Source: JAXLSZ01 sp046330315 (lineage in GTDB: Bacteria > Actinomycetota > Thermoleophilia > Solirubrobacterales > 70-9). From it: a stretch of DNA of 64,000 bases. A program made the position numbers and the translations under genes. The stretch is taken from assembly GCA_046330315.1 (NCBI GenBank), contig JAXLSZ010000007.1, positions 1 to 64,000 on the forward strand, written 5' to 3'. Numbering within the stretch: the stretch's first letter is position 1; each line of letters begins with the position of its first letter. Positions 49,724 through 58,582 of the stretch are shown here, piece by piece. Under the pieces are notes generated by a model. The model did not search any database, had not been told where the DNA came from, and was given only the letters and a program-made list of their open reading frames with translations.

Positions 49724-51004
49724 CTAGAACTGCCCGGACGGGGGGGTCGCCTGCCCCTGATCGTCGAGGCCCCAGCAGTCGAGGGTCCCGTCGCCGCGGA
49801 TCCCGCAGGTGTGGTCGGCGCCGGCGGCGAGCGCCTGGAACTTCCCGGACGGGGGCGTGGCCTGCCCGGACTCGTCGAGGCCCCAGCAGCCCACGGTCCC
49901 GTCGCCGCGGATCGCGCAGGTGTGGTTGGCGCCGACGCTCAGCGCCTCGAAGGTCCCCGACGGGGGCGTGGCCTTGGAGTGTTCGTCGGCGCCCCAGCAG
50001 GCCACGGTCCCGTTGACGCGGATCGCGCAGTTGTAGTCGGGGCCCGCTCCGACCGCCTTGAACTTCCCGGACGGGGGCGTGGACTCCCCCTGCGAGTCAC
50101 TGCCCCAGCACTCCAGGGTCCCGTCGCCGCGGATCCCGCAGTTGTGGTCGCCGCCGGCGCTCAGCGCCTCGAAGGTCCCGGACGGGGGCGTGGCCTGCTT
50201 CCAGGTGTCCTGCCCCCAGCAGGCCACGGTCCCGTTGAGGTGGATCGCGCAGGTGTGGCCGAGGCCCGCGCTCACCGCCTCGAAGGTCCCGGACGGGGGC
50301 GTGGCCTGCCCGAAGACGTCCTGCCCCCAGCAGGCCACGGTCCCGTCGCCGCGGATGCCGCAGTTGTGGTAGGAGCCGGCGCTGAGCGCGCTGAAGGTCC
50401 CGGACGGGGGCGTGGACTGCTTCCAGTCGTCCTTCCCCCAGCAGGCCAAGGTCCCGTCGCTGCGGATCGCGCAGGTGTGCTGGTCGCCGGCGCTCACCCT
50501 CGCGGACTCGCCCGTGGCCTTGCCGCCGCAGGCCTGCTCGACGAGTTGCTCGGCGTCCTGGAGGCTCGCGGCGGCACCGTTGACCGCCCGCTTTGCCGCC
50601 GCGAGCTGTTTGCGGGCCTTCCCGAGCCGCTGGCGGGCCTGGGCGATGGCCTTCCTCGATCCCTTCCGCTTGGCTGCCTTCAGGGAGGCGCCGGCCCGGC
50701 CGACCTTGCGCTTCGCGGCCGCCAGCTTGCTCTTCGCCGCTGCCAGCCGGGTCTTGGCCTGGGCTTCGGCCGCCTTGGCCTCCTCGCAGGTGATCGGGGC
50801 GTCACCGGTCGCCTGCGGAGCCGCGGCGCCGTGCGGCGATGCCCCGCCGGCGCTCGAGCGGGCTGGGCAGGTCAGCGAGACGAGGGCGATCAGCGCCGCC
50901 GCCAGCGCGAGCGAGAGCAGGACGATCCGTCCCCCCTGCCGGGCATCGTCCCGGTGCTCCCCAGCTGAATGTCCTCGACCGTCGCCGAGCCCCATTTTCT
51001 TCAC
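49724..51004 (-). CDS. Membrane-anchored RCC1-like repeat protein
   Basis: About 426 residues. An N-terminal signal-anchor helix (IVLLSLALAAALIALVSL) is followed by a coiled coil of Ala/Lys repeats (AEAQAKTRLAAAKSKLAAAK) and eight copies of a 39-40-residue motif such as SAGDQHTCAIRSDGTLACWG then a TPPSGTF turn. These are bacterial RCC1/PSST-like repeats, which fold into a beta-propeller. It is probably surface-exposed; each repeat has one Cys. GTG 51004 is used since TATTCT (51013-51018) lies 8 nt upstream; ATG 50995 is equally possible. Confidence 0.82.
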   Translation of the reverse strand: MKKMGLGDGRGHSAGEHRDDARQGGRIVLLSLALAAALIALVSLTCPARSSAGGASPHGAAAPQATGDAPITCEEAKAAEAQAKTRLAAAKSKLAAAKRKVGRAGASLKAAKRKGSRKAIAQARQRLGKARKQLAAAKRAVNGAAASLQDAEQLVEQACGGKATGESARVSAGDQHTCAIRSDGTLACWGKDDWKQSTPPSGTFSALSAGSYHNCGIRGDGTVACWGQDVFGQATPPSGTFEAVSAGLGHTCAIHLNGTVACWGQDTWKQATPPSGTFEALSAGGDHNCGIRGDGTLECWGSDSQGESTPPSGKFKAVGAGPDYNCAIRVNGTVACWGADEHSKATPPSGTFEALSVGANHTCAIRGDGTVGCWGLDESGQATPPSGKFQALAAGADHTCGIRGDGTLDCWGLDDQGQATPPSGQF

Positions 51005-51012
51005 CCCCGGCC

Positions 51013-51018
51013 AGAATA
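51013..51018 (-). promoter_or_regulatory. -10 hexamer TATTCT for the RCC1-repeat gene
   Basis: TATTCT on the minus strand, 8 nt before GTG 51004 and 17 nt before ATG 50995. Confidence 0.5.
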
Positions 51019-51071
51019 GTTGCAACGAGCCCCCATGCGCAAGTCAGGACCGGCGCGCTCCGTGCCTTCAG

Positions 51072-51145
51072 TCGGGGCGACTGGATTTGAACCAGCGACC
51101 GCTCGGCCCCCAGCCGAGTGCGCTACCAGACTGCGCCACGCCCCG
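51072..51145 (-). tRNA. tRNA-Pro (GGG)
   Basis: 74 nt. Acceptor CGGGGCG pairs with CGCCCCG; D-arm GGCGCAGTCTGGTAGCGC; anticodon loop CTGGGGG in stem CTCGG(CTGGGGG)CCGAG gives anticodon GGG; TPsiC loop GGTTCAAATCC. The 3' CCA is not encoded. Confidence 0.93.
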
Positions 51146-51243
51146 AGGTGGGGGCCGAGTCTAGCGACGATTCTGTCCTCGGCGGACGCGAACGGGGGCT
51201 CGATGCGGGCGGCGCCGGCTCTGGAGGGCCAGGGCACGAGAGG

Positions 51244-51314
51244 AGCGGGCGACCGGACTTGAACCGGCACTTAGACCTTGGAAGGGTCTTGTGCAACCGT
51301 TACACCACGCCCGC
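51244..51314 (-). tRNA. tRNA-Gly (TCC)
   Basis: 71 nt. Acceptor GCGGGCG/CGCCCGC, anticodon stem AGACC(CTTCCAA)GGTCT gives anticodon TCC; GGTTCAAGTCC T-arm; discriminator T. CCA not encoded. Lies 98 bp upstream of tRNA-Pro on the same strand. Confidence 0.93.
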
Positions 51315-51338
51315 CGGCCCGCCGATCATAGCTCCGGG

Positions 51339-52958
51339 TCAGCGGCCGGCCCGCACCCGCACCGGCCGGCTGGTGGCACCTCCCTGCAGATCGTCCGGCG
51401 CGATCGCCACCCGGTAGGCGCCCGGCCCCGGGAGCGAGCCGCTCGCGAACTTCCAGCAGCCTCGCTTCCGCGCGAGCTCGAGCGCGGCGGCGCGGCGCCA
51501 GGTGCGGGCACGCGGAGCCCATCGCTCCAGGCGGCCGGCGCCGTCCTCCCCGGCCGGGCAGGCGCGGCCGGCGATCCGCCCCCGCCCTGGCCCTCCCCGC
51601 CGCTCGACGCGCAGGCGAAGCCGGCGCCGCGGCAGGATGCGGAGGGGGTCCCGCAGCTCGGCGAGGTGGCGCTGCGCGGTCGCCTCGCCTGCTCCGGGTG
51701 GGTCGAAGAAGAGGGTGCGCTCGGTGCTGAGGCTGGAGGCCGCCCCCCTGGAGGGGTCCGTGTTGGGGATGCCGCTCGTCACGTAGAGGCCGCTGGAGGC
51801 GTAGGCCGCGGAGTCGCCGGTGCACTGGGTGACCCCGGGGTTGGCGTCGTCGAGGTAGTAGGAGGTGACGGTGGGCGAGAAATCCGCGGAGAGCGCATGG
51901 ACCTGGGTGAGCGCCCCCTGGAGCCCGCTCACCTGCTCCCAGCTCAGGGCGCCCGCGGTCGCGGTGTCGGGGACGCCGTCGACCGCCAGGCCCCCCGGGT
52001 CGAGGTTGCTGCGGTAGGTCATCCCCACGGCGGCCGCCGAGTAGTCGAAGAAGTCCATGACGCTGCCGATCGGGTGAACCCGAAGAAACGTGGTGATCTC
52101 CTCGCGGTCGCGGTAGAAGAGGTGCTGGCGCCCGGTGTAGGGGCCGCTGTTGGCGCCGACGTAGGAGCGGATCGCCCGCACCGGGCCGGTCCGGTTGGCG
52201 ATGAACGCCCCCTCTCCGGCCGAGAAGGTGTCCTCGCTGCGTGCGCAGTTCCCCGGCGCGAAGAGCGACTTGTGGCGATCGAGGATGTCCTCACCCGAGG
52301 CCGTGCCGGCCCGGACGCGCAGCCCGTCGTCGATCCAGCGATCGGAGAAGTGCTGCGAGTAGCTGCGGGTGGTCACGGTCGAGTCCTCGGGGTTGGGGCC
52401 CGAGTTGAGGTGGTAGGTCGCCTTGTAGTCGCCCGAGGCGAGGTTGAAGGCGTAGCCGACGTAGCTGCGCCCGGCGCCGGGCGAGCGCGATCCGTCGCCC
52501 CGGAAGAGGTAGAGGTAGGCGGGTTTGGCCCCGGGGCGGGTGATTCGCACCTCCACCCCCGAGCCCGCGACCGCCCCCGCAGGCTCGCCCGGGCCGTTCG
52601 CCTTGGCGCCCGCGTCGGAGCTCATCGCCGCGATCTCGTCGTTGGCGTCGAGCGATGCCACGGGGTCCGCGCCGACGAAGGTGCCGGCGTCGGTGTAGGT
52701 GAGCTGGGTCACTCCGGCCGGGCCCGAGTCGTACGCGCTGCCGAGGTCGATCAGGGCGCGCTCGTCGACCTGGACGGGCACCTGCTTCCAGCCTCCGCGC
52801 CAGGCGTAGGCGAGGATCCGGCCGGGGGCCGCGCCGCCGAGCGAGGGAACCGCCGAGCCCGTGAGGACGACGGGCTCCTCCGCCGTCGCGGCACCGGCCG
52901 CCCCCGGGGCAGCGAGAAGCGCCCCCGCCGCCGCAAGCAACGCCCCGGCACTTCGCAT
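51339..52958 (-). CDS. Secreted protein of unknown function, 539 aa
   Basis: Signal peptide (AGALLAAAGALLAAPGAAGA) then a beta-rich mature part (~40-460) with segments WKQVPVQVDERALIDL, DEIAAMSSDAG, YLYLFRGDG, YAFNLASGDYKATYHL, GQSYVGANSGPY and TTFLRVHPIGSVMDFFDY. The C-terminal ~90 residues are Arg/Ala-rich and may be a separate domain. I do not recognise the family. ATG 52958 is chosen because TATGAT sits six bases upstream; the frame is open further out but only through repeats. Confidence 0.7.
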   Translation of the reverse strand: MRSAGALLAAAGALLAAPGAAGAATAEEPVVLTGSAVPSLGGAAPGRILAYAWRGGWKQVPVQVDERALIDLGSAYDSGPAGVTQLTYTDAGTFVGADPVASLDANDEIAAMSSDAGAKANGPGEPAGAVAGSGVEVRITRPGAKPAYLYLFRGDGSRSPGAGRSYVGYAFNLASGDYKATYHLNSGPNPEDSTVTTRSYSQHFSDRWIDDGLRVRAGTASGEDILDRHKSLFAPGNCARSEDTFSAGEGAFIANRTGPVRAIRSYVGANSGPYTGRQHLFYRDREEITTFLRVHPIGSVMDFFDYSAAAVGMTYRSNLDPGGLAVDGVPDTATAGALSWEQVSGLQGALTQVHALSADFSPTVTSYYLDDANPGVTQCTGDSAAYASSGLYVTSGIPNTDPSRGAASSLSTERTLFFDPPGAGEATAQRHLAELRDPLRILPRRRLRLRVERRGGPGRGRIAGRACPAGEDGAGRLERWAPRARTWRRAAALELARKRGCWKFASGSLPGPGAYRVAIAPDDLQGGATSRPVRVRAGR

Positions 52959-52964
52959 TGCCCG

Positions 52965-52970
52965 ATCATA
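52965..52970 (-). promoter_or_regulatory. -10 hexamer TATGAT, 6 nt before ATG 52958
   Basis: Consensus-like TATGAT on the minus strand with the six-base gap to the start codon that predicts a leaderless mRNA. Confidence 0.6.
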
Positions 52971-53031
52971 GCCCGGCACGACATCCTCCAGATCGGGCAT
53001 TGGCCCGGCACGACATCCTCCAGGTCGGCAT
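52971..53031. repeat. 32-bp direct repeat, two units
   Basis: GCCCGGCACGACATCCTCCA starts at 52971 and again at 53003. It sits directly upstream of the -10 hexamer of the 539-aa secreted protein gene. The junction GGGCATTGGCCCGGC also occurs in the repeat at 53991. Confidence 0.85.
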
Positions 53032-53104
53032 CCCCGCCCGCGGCCTGAAGGCGGGACGGGTGGGGTCGGCCCTCAGCCGGCGATCCCCCGAGCACGGCGA
53101 CCAG

Positions 53105-53177
53105 CGGGGCAGCCAGGATTCGAACCCGGACTTGTGGTTTTGGAGACCACCGTGCTGACCGTTGACACTACTGCCCC
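53105..53177 (-). tRNA. tRNA-Trp (CCA)
   Basis: 73 nt. Acceptor GGGGCAG/CTGCCCC, anticodon stem GTGGT(CTCCAAA)ACCAC gives anticodon CCA; T-arm GGTTCGAATCC. CCA 3' end not encoded. Confidence 0.92.
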
Positions 53178-53224
53178 GAGTCGGCGGCCCATGCTACCCG
53201 TGCTGTTGGGCCCGACGCGGCGAT

Positions 53225-53308
53225 TGCGGGCGGAGGGACTCGAACCCCCAAGGGCCGAAGCCCACCAGGACCTAAACCTGGCGCGTATTCCAGTTCCGCC
53301 ACGCCCGC
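53225..53308 (-). tRNA. tRNA-Leu (TAG)
   Basis: 84 nt with a long variable arm. Acceptor GCGGGCG/CGCCCGC; anticodon stem CCAGG(TTTAGGT)CCTGG gives anticodon TAG; T-arm GGTTCGAGTCC. CCA not encoded. Confidence 0.93.
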
Positions 53309-53379
53309 GGGCCCTCAGATTCTAGGCGGCTCCGCCCGGGCCGGATCGAGCACCCGAGGCGCGCATCCCGCAGAGATTC

Positions 53380-53385
53380 TATGAT
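53380..53385 (+). promoter_or_regulatory. -10 hexamer TATGAT, 7 nt before ATG 53393
   Basis: The same hexamer as at 52965-52970, in the same geometry to the start, on the opposite strand. Confidence 0.6.
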
Positions 53386-53392
53386 CGCGGGG

Positions 53393-53929
53393 ATGCCGGT
53401 AGGCGAGGCCAGGCCCGGGTACGAGTTGTGGCGGCCCAACAGGGAGAAGCCCGAGTCCAAGACGGCCAAGTTCGTGGTCGTCCTGCTGCTGGTCGTCTCG
53501 GCGGTGATCGCCGGGTTAGTGACGATCTGCGGCTGGTCGTTGCTGCAGGGCGGCCCCGCGATGGGCGTGATCTGCCTGATCTTCTACGTCTTCCTCTACC
53601 TGCTCTTCGCGTATTTCATCGCCCGCTGGAACCGGGGTCTGCTGCCGGTCGCCTCGGCCTGGGCCGTCCTGCTGATCATCTTCTGCGCGGTCGGGGCCAA
53701 CAGCTGGTTCGCGCGGCACAAGCCGGGCTTCGACGAAGCGCTGATCCCGGTCCCGCTGATCGGCCTCCTCGTGGTCATCCTCATCCCCATCCAGGTCGCG
53801 CTGATGGTCGCGACGATGGTGGCCTTCAACCAGGAGTGGCACGTCGAGGAGGAGCGCCCGATCGGCTCCGGCGAGGACTACGGGGCCGGGACGATCCACG
53901 GCGGCGCGGCGCCCGGCGCCCCGGCCTGA
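53393..53929 (+). CDS. Four-helix membrane protein, 178 aa
   Basis: Four predicted membrane segments: KFVVVLLLVVSAVIAGLVTI (~27-46), VICLIFYVFLYLLFAYFIA, ASAWAVLLIIFCAVGA and IGLLVVILIPIQVALMVATM. Short polar loops; basic/acidic tail EEWHVEEERPIGSGEDYG. ATG 53381 is upstream but would put the start inside the -10 hexamer, so 53393 is used. I do not recognise the family. Confidence 0.7.
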   Translation: MPVGEARPGYELWRPNREKPESKTAKFVVVLLLVVSAVIAGLVTICGWSLLQGGPAMGVICLIFYVFLYLLFAYFIARWNRGLLPVASAWAVLLIIFCAVGANSWFARHKPGFDEALIPVPLIGLLVVILIPIQVALMVATMVAFNQEWHVEEERPIGSGEDYGAGTIHGGAAPGAPA

Positions 53930-53990
53930 CGCCGCGCGAGGGTTCCGCCGGTCTCCCTGCAGCGCGCCCCCTGCCGGGAAAGGCCCGACC

Positions 53991-54052
53991 GGCATTGGCC
54001 CGGCCGGTCACGCGCAACCGGGGCATTGGCCCGGCCGGTCACGCGCAACCGG
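53991..54052. repeat. 31-bp direct repeat, two units
   Basis: GGCATTGGCCCGGCCGGTCA begins at 53991 and 54022. It lies downstream of the membrane-protein gene and shares GCATTGGCCCGGC with the repeat at 52971-53031. Confidence 0.85.
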
Positions 54053-54172
54053 CTTGCCCAGTCGGCGTTGCGATACCCGGCGGCGTTGCGATGCCGGCGT
54101 TTCGCTGCCGGGCAGCGCCAGCCGGCAGCGTCGGGCGGGTGCCGTCCCGGCGGAATCTACAATTGGCACGCT

Positions 54173-54256
54173 GCGGCGGTGGCGAAACCGGGAAACGCGA
54201 TGGATTCAAAATCCATTGCCCGAAAGGGCTTGTGGGTTCGAGTCCCACCCGCCGCA
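54173..54256 (+). tRNA. tRNA-Leu (CAA)
   Basis: 84 nt. Acceptor GCGGCGG/CCGCCGC with discriminator A; anticodon stem ATGGA(TTCAAAA)TCCAT gives anticodon CAA; long variable arm; T-arm GGTTCGAGTCC. CCA not encoded. Unlike the four tRNAs at 51072-53308 it is on the plus strand. Confidence 0.93.
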
Positions 54257-54423
54257 TCCGGCCGGGTGCCGGTCCTCCAGGCACGGGGCCGGCGCAGGCG
54301 AAACCGAGCCTCGCTCCGCCGGAGCCGACGCCGCCCGGACCGCGGCGCTCTGCCGGCGGCTGCCCTCCACCGCGACCCCTTCGTCCTTCCGGACACCCAC
54401 TTCACGGCAGCCCCTCGTCCTGG
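54257..54423. other. Gap after tRNA-Leu, small palindrome
   Basis: GCTCCGCCGGAGC is a short perfect palindrome about 58 bp after the tRNA and may terminate it. No gene is seen in this stretch. Confidence 0.35.
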
Positions 54424-54527
54424 GGGCGGTGATCCCGCGGCGGCGCGCGCCGTCCTGCCGGGGCGGTGATCCCGCGGCGGCACGCGCCGTCCTGCCGGGG
54501 CGGTGATCCCGCGGCGGCACGCCCGGG
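54424..54527. repeat. 37-bp tandem repeat, about 2.8 units
   Basis: GGTGATCCCGCGGCGGCAC-type cores begin at 54428, 54465 and 54502 (37-bp period). The array ends at the -10 hexamer of the peptidase gene. Confidence 0.9.
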
Positions 54528-54533
54528 GATAAT
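54528..54533 (+). promoter_or_regulatory. -10 hexamer GATAAT, 6 nt before GTG 54540
   Basis: GATAAT is close to TATAAT; spacing to the GTG predicts a leaderless mRNA for the peptidase. Confidence 0.6.
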
Positions 54534-54539
54534 CCGCGC

Positions 54540-55787
54540 GTGGACGCGGCCGGCCGCAGAGCGCTCATCGAGGAGCTCTGCTCCTTCGAGGGGCGGGGGC
54601 CCGGAACCGACGCCGAGCGCCGCGCCGCCAACTGGCTCGCGGCCGGGCTGCGGGACGCGGGGCGCCGGGTCACCGTGGAGCCGACCTACGTCCATCCCCA
54701 GTACGCGCTGGCGATCGCCCTGCACCTGGCCGTGGCGATCGCGGGGTCGCTGATCGCCGCCCTGCTCTCCCCCGCCGCAGGCTTCGCGCTCGTGCTCCTC
54801 GCCGCCGTTTCGCTGTACCTCGACCAGAGCACCCGCGCCTACCTGCTGCGCAGGCTGCTCTTCCGGCGGGCGTCCCAGAACGTCGTCTCGCCGGGCGGCA
54901 GGCCGGAGGCCCCGGTCCGGGTCGTGCTGAGCGCCCACTACGACGCGGGCCGCACCGGCCTCGTCTTCGGCCCTCGCTCGGTTGCCCTCGCGCACCGGCT
55001 CGCCGAGCGCTGGCGCCTCCTGCTCGGCCCGATCCGCCTCCTCTACTGGGCGGGCGTGGTCCCCCTGCTGGCGATCAGCGGGCTGCGCATGGCCGGGGCC
55101 GGGGGCGCCGCGCTCTCGGCGGTGCAACTCGCCCCGATCGCGCTCTTGCTGGTGGCGATCGCCCTGCTCGTCGACATCACCCTCTCGGAGGTCGTCCCGG
55201 GCGCCTGCGACAACGCCTCGGGGGTCGCCGCCGTGCTCTCCGCGGCGCAGGACCTCGACGCCGACCCCCCCGCCGGCCTCGACCTCTGGGTCGTCCTGCC
55301 GGGGGCGGAGGAGGCCAACGCGCAGGGGATGGCCCGCTTCGTCGCGGCCCACCGCGACGACCTCGACCCCGAGCGAACGCTCTTCGTCAACCTCGACTCG
55401 GTCTCCTACGGAGAGGTCCACTGCGAGCGCGGCGAGGGGGCGATCGTCACCTACGCGATGGACTCCCGCCTGGCCGAGATCTGCGCCGAGGTGGGCGAGG
55501 ACACCGGGATCGGGTCCCGCCCCCTTCGCCATCCCTTCCACACCGACGCCCTCCCGGCCCGAGTCCGGGGGTACCGGGCGATCTCGCTGCTGGGAGCGAG
55601 CGACGGCGTCGGGGCCCCCTACTACCACACCCACGACGACGTCCCGGACAACCTCGACGAGGTCGCGCTGACCAGGGCCACGGCCTTCACCGTGGCCCTG
55701 GTCCGGGCGATCGCCGCGGACGCGAACCTGGCCCCGGAGCCGGCCCCGGCGGGCGCGGGGGTCCGCCCGGCGGCGCATCGGGTATAA
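54540..55787 (+). CDS. M28-family membrane peptidase
   Basis: 415 residues. Two membrane segments near the N-terminus (~55-90) and a second pair around 175-215 interrupt a zinc-dependent M28-like domain: HYDAGRTG (His-x-Asp), CDNASGVAAVLSAA (metal Asp), GAEEANAQGM (catalytic Glu-Glu), NLDSV (Asp) and the C-terminal HTHDDVPDNLD (His). So all five zinc ligands are present. GTG 54540. A likely membrane-bound aminopeptidase. Confidence 0.88.
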   Translation: MDAAGRRALIEELCSFEGRGPGTDAERRAANWLAAGLRDAGRRVTVEPTYVHPQYALAIALHLAVAIAGSLIAALLSPAAGFALVLLAAVSLYLDQSTRAYLLRRLLFRRASQNVVSPGGRPEAPVRVVLSAHYDAGRTGLVFGPRSVALAHRLAERWRLLLGPIRLLYWAGVVPLLAISGLRMAGAGGAALSAVQLAPIALLLVAIALLVDITLSEVVPGACDNASGVAAVLSAAQDLDADPPAGLDLWVVLPGAEEANAQGMARFVAAHRDDLDPERTLFVNLDSVSYGEVHCERGEGAIVTYAMDSRLAEICAEVGEDTGIGSRPLRHPFHTDALPARVRGYRAISLLGASDGVGAPYYHTHDDVPDNLDEVALTRATAFTVALVRAIAADANLAPEPAPAGAGVRPAAHRV

Positions 55788-55797
55788 GCGGTCGCCC

Positions 55798-57783
55798 GTG
55801 AAAGCGCCGGGACAGAGCAAGGGCGAGCTCCTCTGGGAGCCCTCGGCCGGGATGGTCGAGCGCTCCCGGATGCGCGAGTACATGGGCTGGCTCGCCGCCG
55901 AGCGGGGCCTGCGGTTCGACGGCTACCCGGACCTCTGGGAGTGGTCGGTCGGCGACCTCGAGGGCTTCTGGGCCTCGATCTGGGACTTCTTCGAGGTGGT
56001 CGCCGAGCCCGGATACGAGCGGGTCCTCGAGGCGCGCCGCATGCCGGGTGCCCGCTGGTTCGAGGGGGCCCGCCTCAACTACGCCGAGCACTGCTTCCGC
56101 GACCGGGACCCCGGCGAGGTCGCGATCCTCGCGGCCTCCGAGCTGCGCGACCTCGCCGAGATCACCTGGGGGGAGCTCGCCGGGCAGGTGGCGGCGCTCG
56201 CCGCCGCGCTGCGCTCGGAGGGGGTCGGCCCCGGCGATCGTGTGGTCGCCTACCTGCCGAACATCCCGGAGGCGATCGTCGCCTTCCTCGCCACCGCGTC
56301 GATCGGGGCGATCTGGTCCTCGTGCTCGCCGGACTTCGGGCCCTCCAGCGTCGTCGACCGCTTCGCCCAGATCGAGCCGAAGCTGCTCTTCTGCGTGGAC
56401 GGCTACCGCTACGCGGGCAGGGACTTCGACCGGCTCGGGGTGATCGCCGACCTGCAGACGCAGATGCCCTCCCTTCGGCGCACCGTCGTCCTCCCCTACC
56501 TCTCGGCGGATTCCGATCTCTCTGGCCTCTCGGCGGCGATCGCCTGGGACGAGTTCGCCGCCGCCGGGGCGGGAGCCGAGCTTGGATTCGAGCGGGTGGG
56601 CTTCTCAGACCCTCTCTGGGTCCTCTACTCCTCGGGCACCACCGGCCTGCCCAAGGCGATCGTCCAGAGCCAGGGCGGCATCCTGCTCGAGCACCTCAAG
56701 AAGCTCCACCTCCACCTCGACGCCCACCCCGGGGACCGGCTCTTCTGGTTCACCACGACCGGCTGGATGATGTGGAACTTCCTGGTCTCGGGGCTGCTCA
56801 CCCGCGCCGCGATCGTCCTCTACGACGGCAACCCCGGTCACCCCGACATGGGCGTACTCTGGGACCTCGCAGAGCGGGCCGGCGTCACCTGCTTCGGGAC
56901 GAGCGCCGCCTACATCTCGGCCTGCATGAAGGACGGCGTCGAGCCCGCCGCGGGCCGCGACCTCTCCGCGCTTCGCGCCGTCGGCTCCACCGGCTCCCCC
57001 CTCTCCCCCGAGGGGTTCGACTGGATCTACGCCCAGATCGGCTCGGACACCTGGCTGTTCTCGACCTCGGGGGGCACGGACCTCTGCACGGCCTTCGTGG
57101 GCGGCGTCCCGATCCTCCCCGTCTACCGCGGCGAGCTCCAGGGCCGGGCGCTGGGCGCCGCGGTGGAGGCGTGGGACGAGCAGGGCCGACCGGTCGTGGA
57201 CGAGGTCGGCGAGCTGGTGGTCACCGAGCCGATGCCCTCGATGCCGGTTCGCTTCTGGGGCGACGAGGACGGCAGCCGCTACCGGGCCGCCTACTTCGAG
57301 CACTTCCCCGGAGTCTGGCGCCACGGCGACTGGATCGAGATCACCTCCCGCGGCACCGCGATCATCTACGGGCGCTCGGACTCCACCATCAACCGCGGCG
57401 GGATCCGCATGGGCACCAGCGAGATCTACCGGGCCGTGGCCGCCGTGCCCGAGGTGCTCGACGCGCTCGTCGTGGACGTCCCGCGGCCCGGCACGGAGGG
57501 CTGGATGCCGCTGTTCGTCGTGCTGCGCGACGGCGCCGTGCTCGACGCCGACCTCACGGGCCGGATCAAGAGCGCCATCCGCTCCGCCTGCTCGCCGCGC
57601 CACGTCCCCGACGAGGTCTTCGCGATCACCGAGGTGCCGAGGACCCTCAGCGGCAAGGTCCTCGAGGTGCCCGTGAAGCGGATCCTCATGGGCACGCCCG
57701 CCGAGCGGGCCGCCAGCCGCGACTCCCTCGCCAACCCCTCCGCACTCGACTACTTCACCAACCTCGCCGCCGAGATCGCCTGA
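55798..57783 (+). CDS. aacS: Acetoacetyl-CoA synthetase
   Basis: 661 residues, adenylate-forming ligase. N-terminal GYPDLWEWSVGDLEGFWASIWDFF, and GARLNYAEHCF, are distinctive of acetoacetate-CoA ligase; core motifs are YSSGTTGLPKAIVQSQGG, GWMMWNFLVSGLL, GSTGSPLSPEGFDW, YGRSDSTINRGGIRMGTSEIY and the C-terminal lysine LSGKVLEVPVKRI. It activates acetoacetate with ATP and CoA. GTG 55798; TATAAG 55783-55788 nine bases before may be its promoter and overlaps the TAA stop of the peptidase. Works with the acyl-CoA genes at 60325-64000. Confidence 0.93.
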   Translation: MKAPGQSKGELLWEPSAGMVERSRMREYMGWLAAERGLRFDGYPDLWEWSVGDLEGFWASIWDFFEVVAEPGYERVLEARRMPGARWFEGARLNYAEHCFRDRDPGEVAILAASELRDLAEITWGELAGQVAALAAALRSEGVGPGDRVVAYLPNIPEAIVAFLATASIGAIWSSCSPDFGPSSVVDRFAQIEPKLLFCVDGYRYAGRDFDRLGVIADLQTQMPSLRRTVVLPYLSADSDLSGLSAAIAWDEFAAAGAGAELGFERVGFSDPLWVLYSSGTTGLPKAIVQSQGGILLEHLKKLHLHLDAHPGDRLFWFTTTGWMMWNFLVSGLLTRAAIVLYDGNPGHPDMGVLWDLAERAGVTCFGTSAAYISACMKDGVEPAAGRDLSALRAVGSTGSPLSPEGFDWIYAQIGSDTWLFSTSGGTDLCTAFVGGVPILPVYRGELQGRALGAAVEAWDEQGRPVVDEVGELVVTEPMPSMPVRFWGDEDGSRYRAAYFEHFPGVWRHGDWIEITSRGTAIIYGRSDSTINRGGIRMGTSEIYRAVAAVPEVLDALVVDVPRPGTEGWMPLFVVLRDGAVLDADLTGRIKSAIRSACSPRHVPDEVFAITEVPRTLSGKVLEVPVKRILMGTPAERAASRDSLANPSALDYFTNLAAEIA

Positions 57784-57844
57784 GCGCGCGGGCGCCGGCG
57801 GGAGGGTCCGGCGGACGGGGTCCCGGCCCCGGCCCGGGCCCGGC

Positions 57845-58582
57845 TCAGGGCGTCCGGCGCCTCAGCGTCGCGGCACCGAGGGTCAGCGCGGCGAGGGTGA
57901 CAAGGCAGACGACCACCGTGTCCACCACGCCCCTCCTGCCCAGCGACCCCTCCACGGTGACCCTGTGCAGGGCATCGAACGCGTAGGTCAGCGGCATCAC
58001 GTAGGAGACGGCCTCCAGGGCCGGCGCCATCTGGCTGCGGGCGACGAAGAGCCCGCAGAGCACGTACTGGGGGAAGACGATCGCCGGCATGAACTGGACC
58101 GCCTGGAACTCGGTGCGGGCGAAGGCGCTGACGAACAACCCCAGGGACATCCCGAGCAGCGCGTTGAGCATCGCCAGGAAGATGACCAGGGCGGTGGGCC
58201 CGACCACCCTCACGTCGAGCAGGCCGAAGGCCACGAACGAGGTGAAGAGCGCCTGCACGACGCCGACCACGGCGAAGGCGAGCCCGTACCCGGCCAGCAG
58301 GTCGAGCTTGGTCAGCGGCATGGTCATCAGGCGCTCCAGCGTCCCGGTCACGCGCTCGCGCAGCATGGTGATCGAGGTGACCACGAACATCGTCGTGAAG
58401 GGGAAGATGCCGACCAGGGTCCCGCCGATCGCCTGGAAGGACGCCAGGTCCTGGTCGAAGGCGAACCGCAGCAGGGTGATCAGGAACGGCGGCACGACCA
58501 TCAGCAGCGCGATCGTGCGCGGATCGCGGCGCAGCTGGGTGAGCACCCGCACCGCGGTCGCCCAGGTGATCGCGGGGCTCAC
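57845..58582 (-). CDS. ABC-2 type transporter permease
   Basis: 245 residues with six membrane helices and the ABC-2 signature: RDPRTIALLMVVPPFLITLLRF, TMLRERVTGTLERLMTMPLT, and MPAIVFPQYVLCGLFVAR. Forms an exporter with the ATPase next to it. GTG 58582 overlaps the ATPase stop (GTGA). Confidence 0.9.
   Translation of the reverse strand: MSPAITWATAVRVLTQLRRDPRTIALLMVVPPFLITLLRFAFDQDLASFQAIGGTLVGIFPFTTMFVVTSITMLRERVTGTLERLMTMPLTKLDLLAGYGLAFAVVGVVQALFTSFVAFGLLDVRVVGPTALVIFLAMLNALLGMSLGLFVSAFARTEFQAVQFMPAIVFPQYVLCGLFVARSQMAPALEAVSYVMPLTYAFDALHRVTVEGSLGRRGVVDTVVVCLVTLAALTLGAATLRRRTP

Noticed and set aside
53381..53392. ATG 53381 as start of the four-helix membrane protein
   Set aside because: It lies inside the TATGAT hexamer; ATG 53393 sits at the spacing used by other leaderless starts here.
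52971..54052. Attachment site or duplicated tRNA end for an integrated element
   Set aside because: The direct repeats do not match tRNA 3' ends, and no integrase, transposase or phage gene is present.
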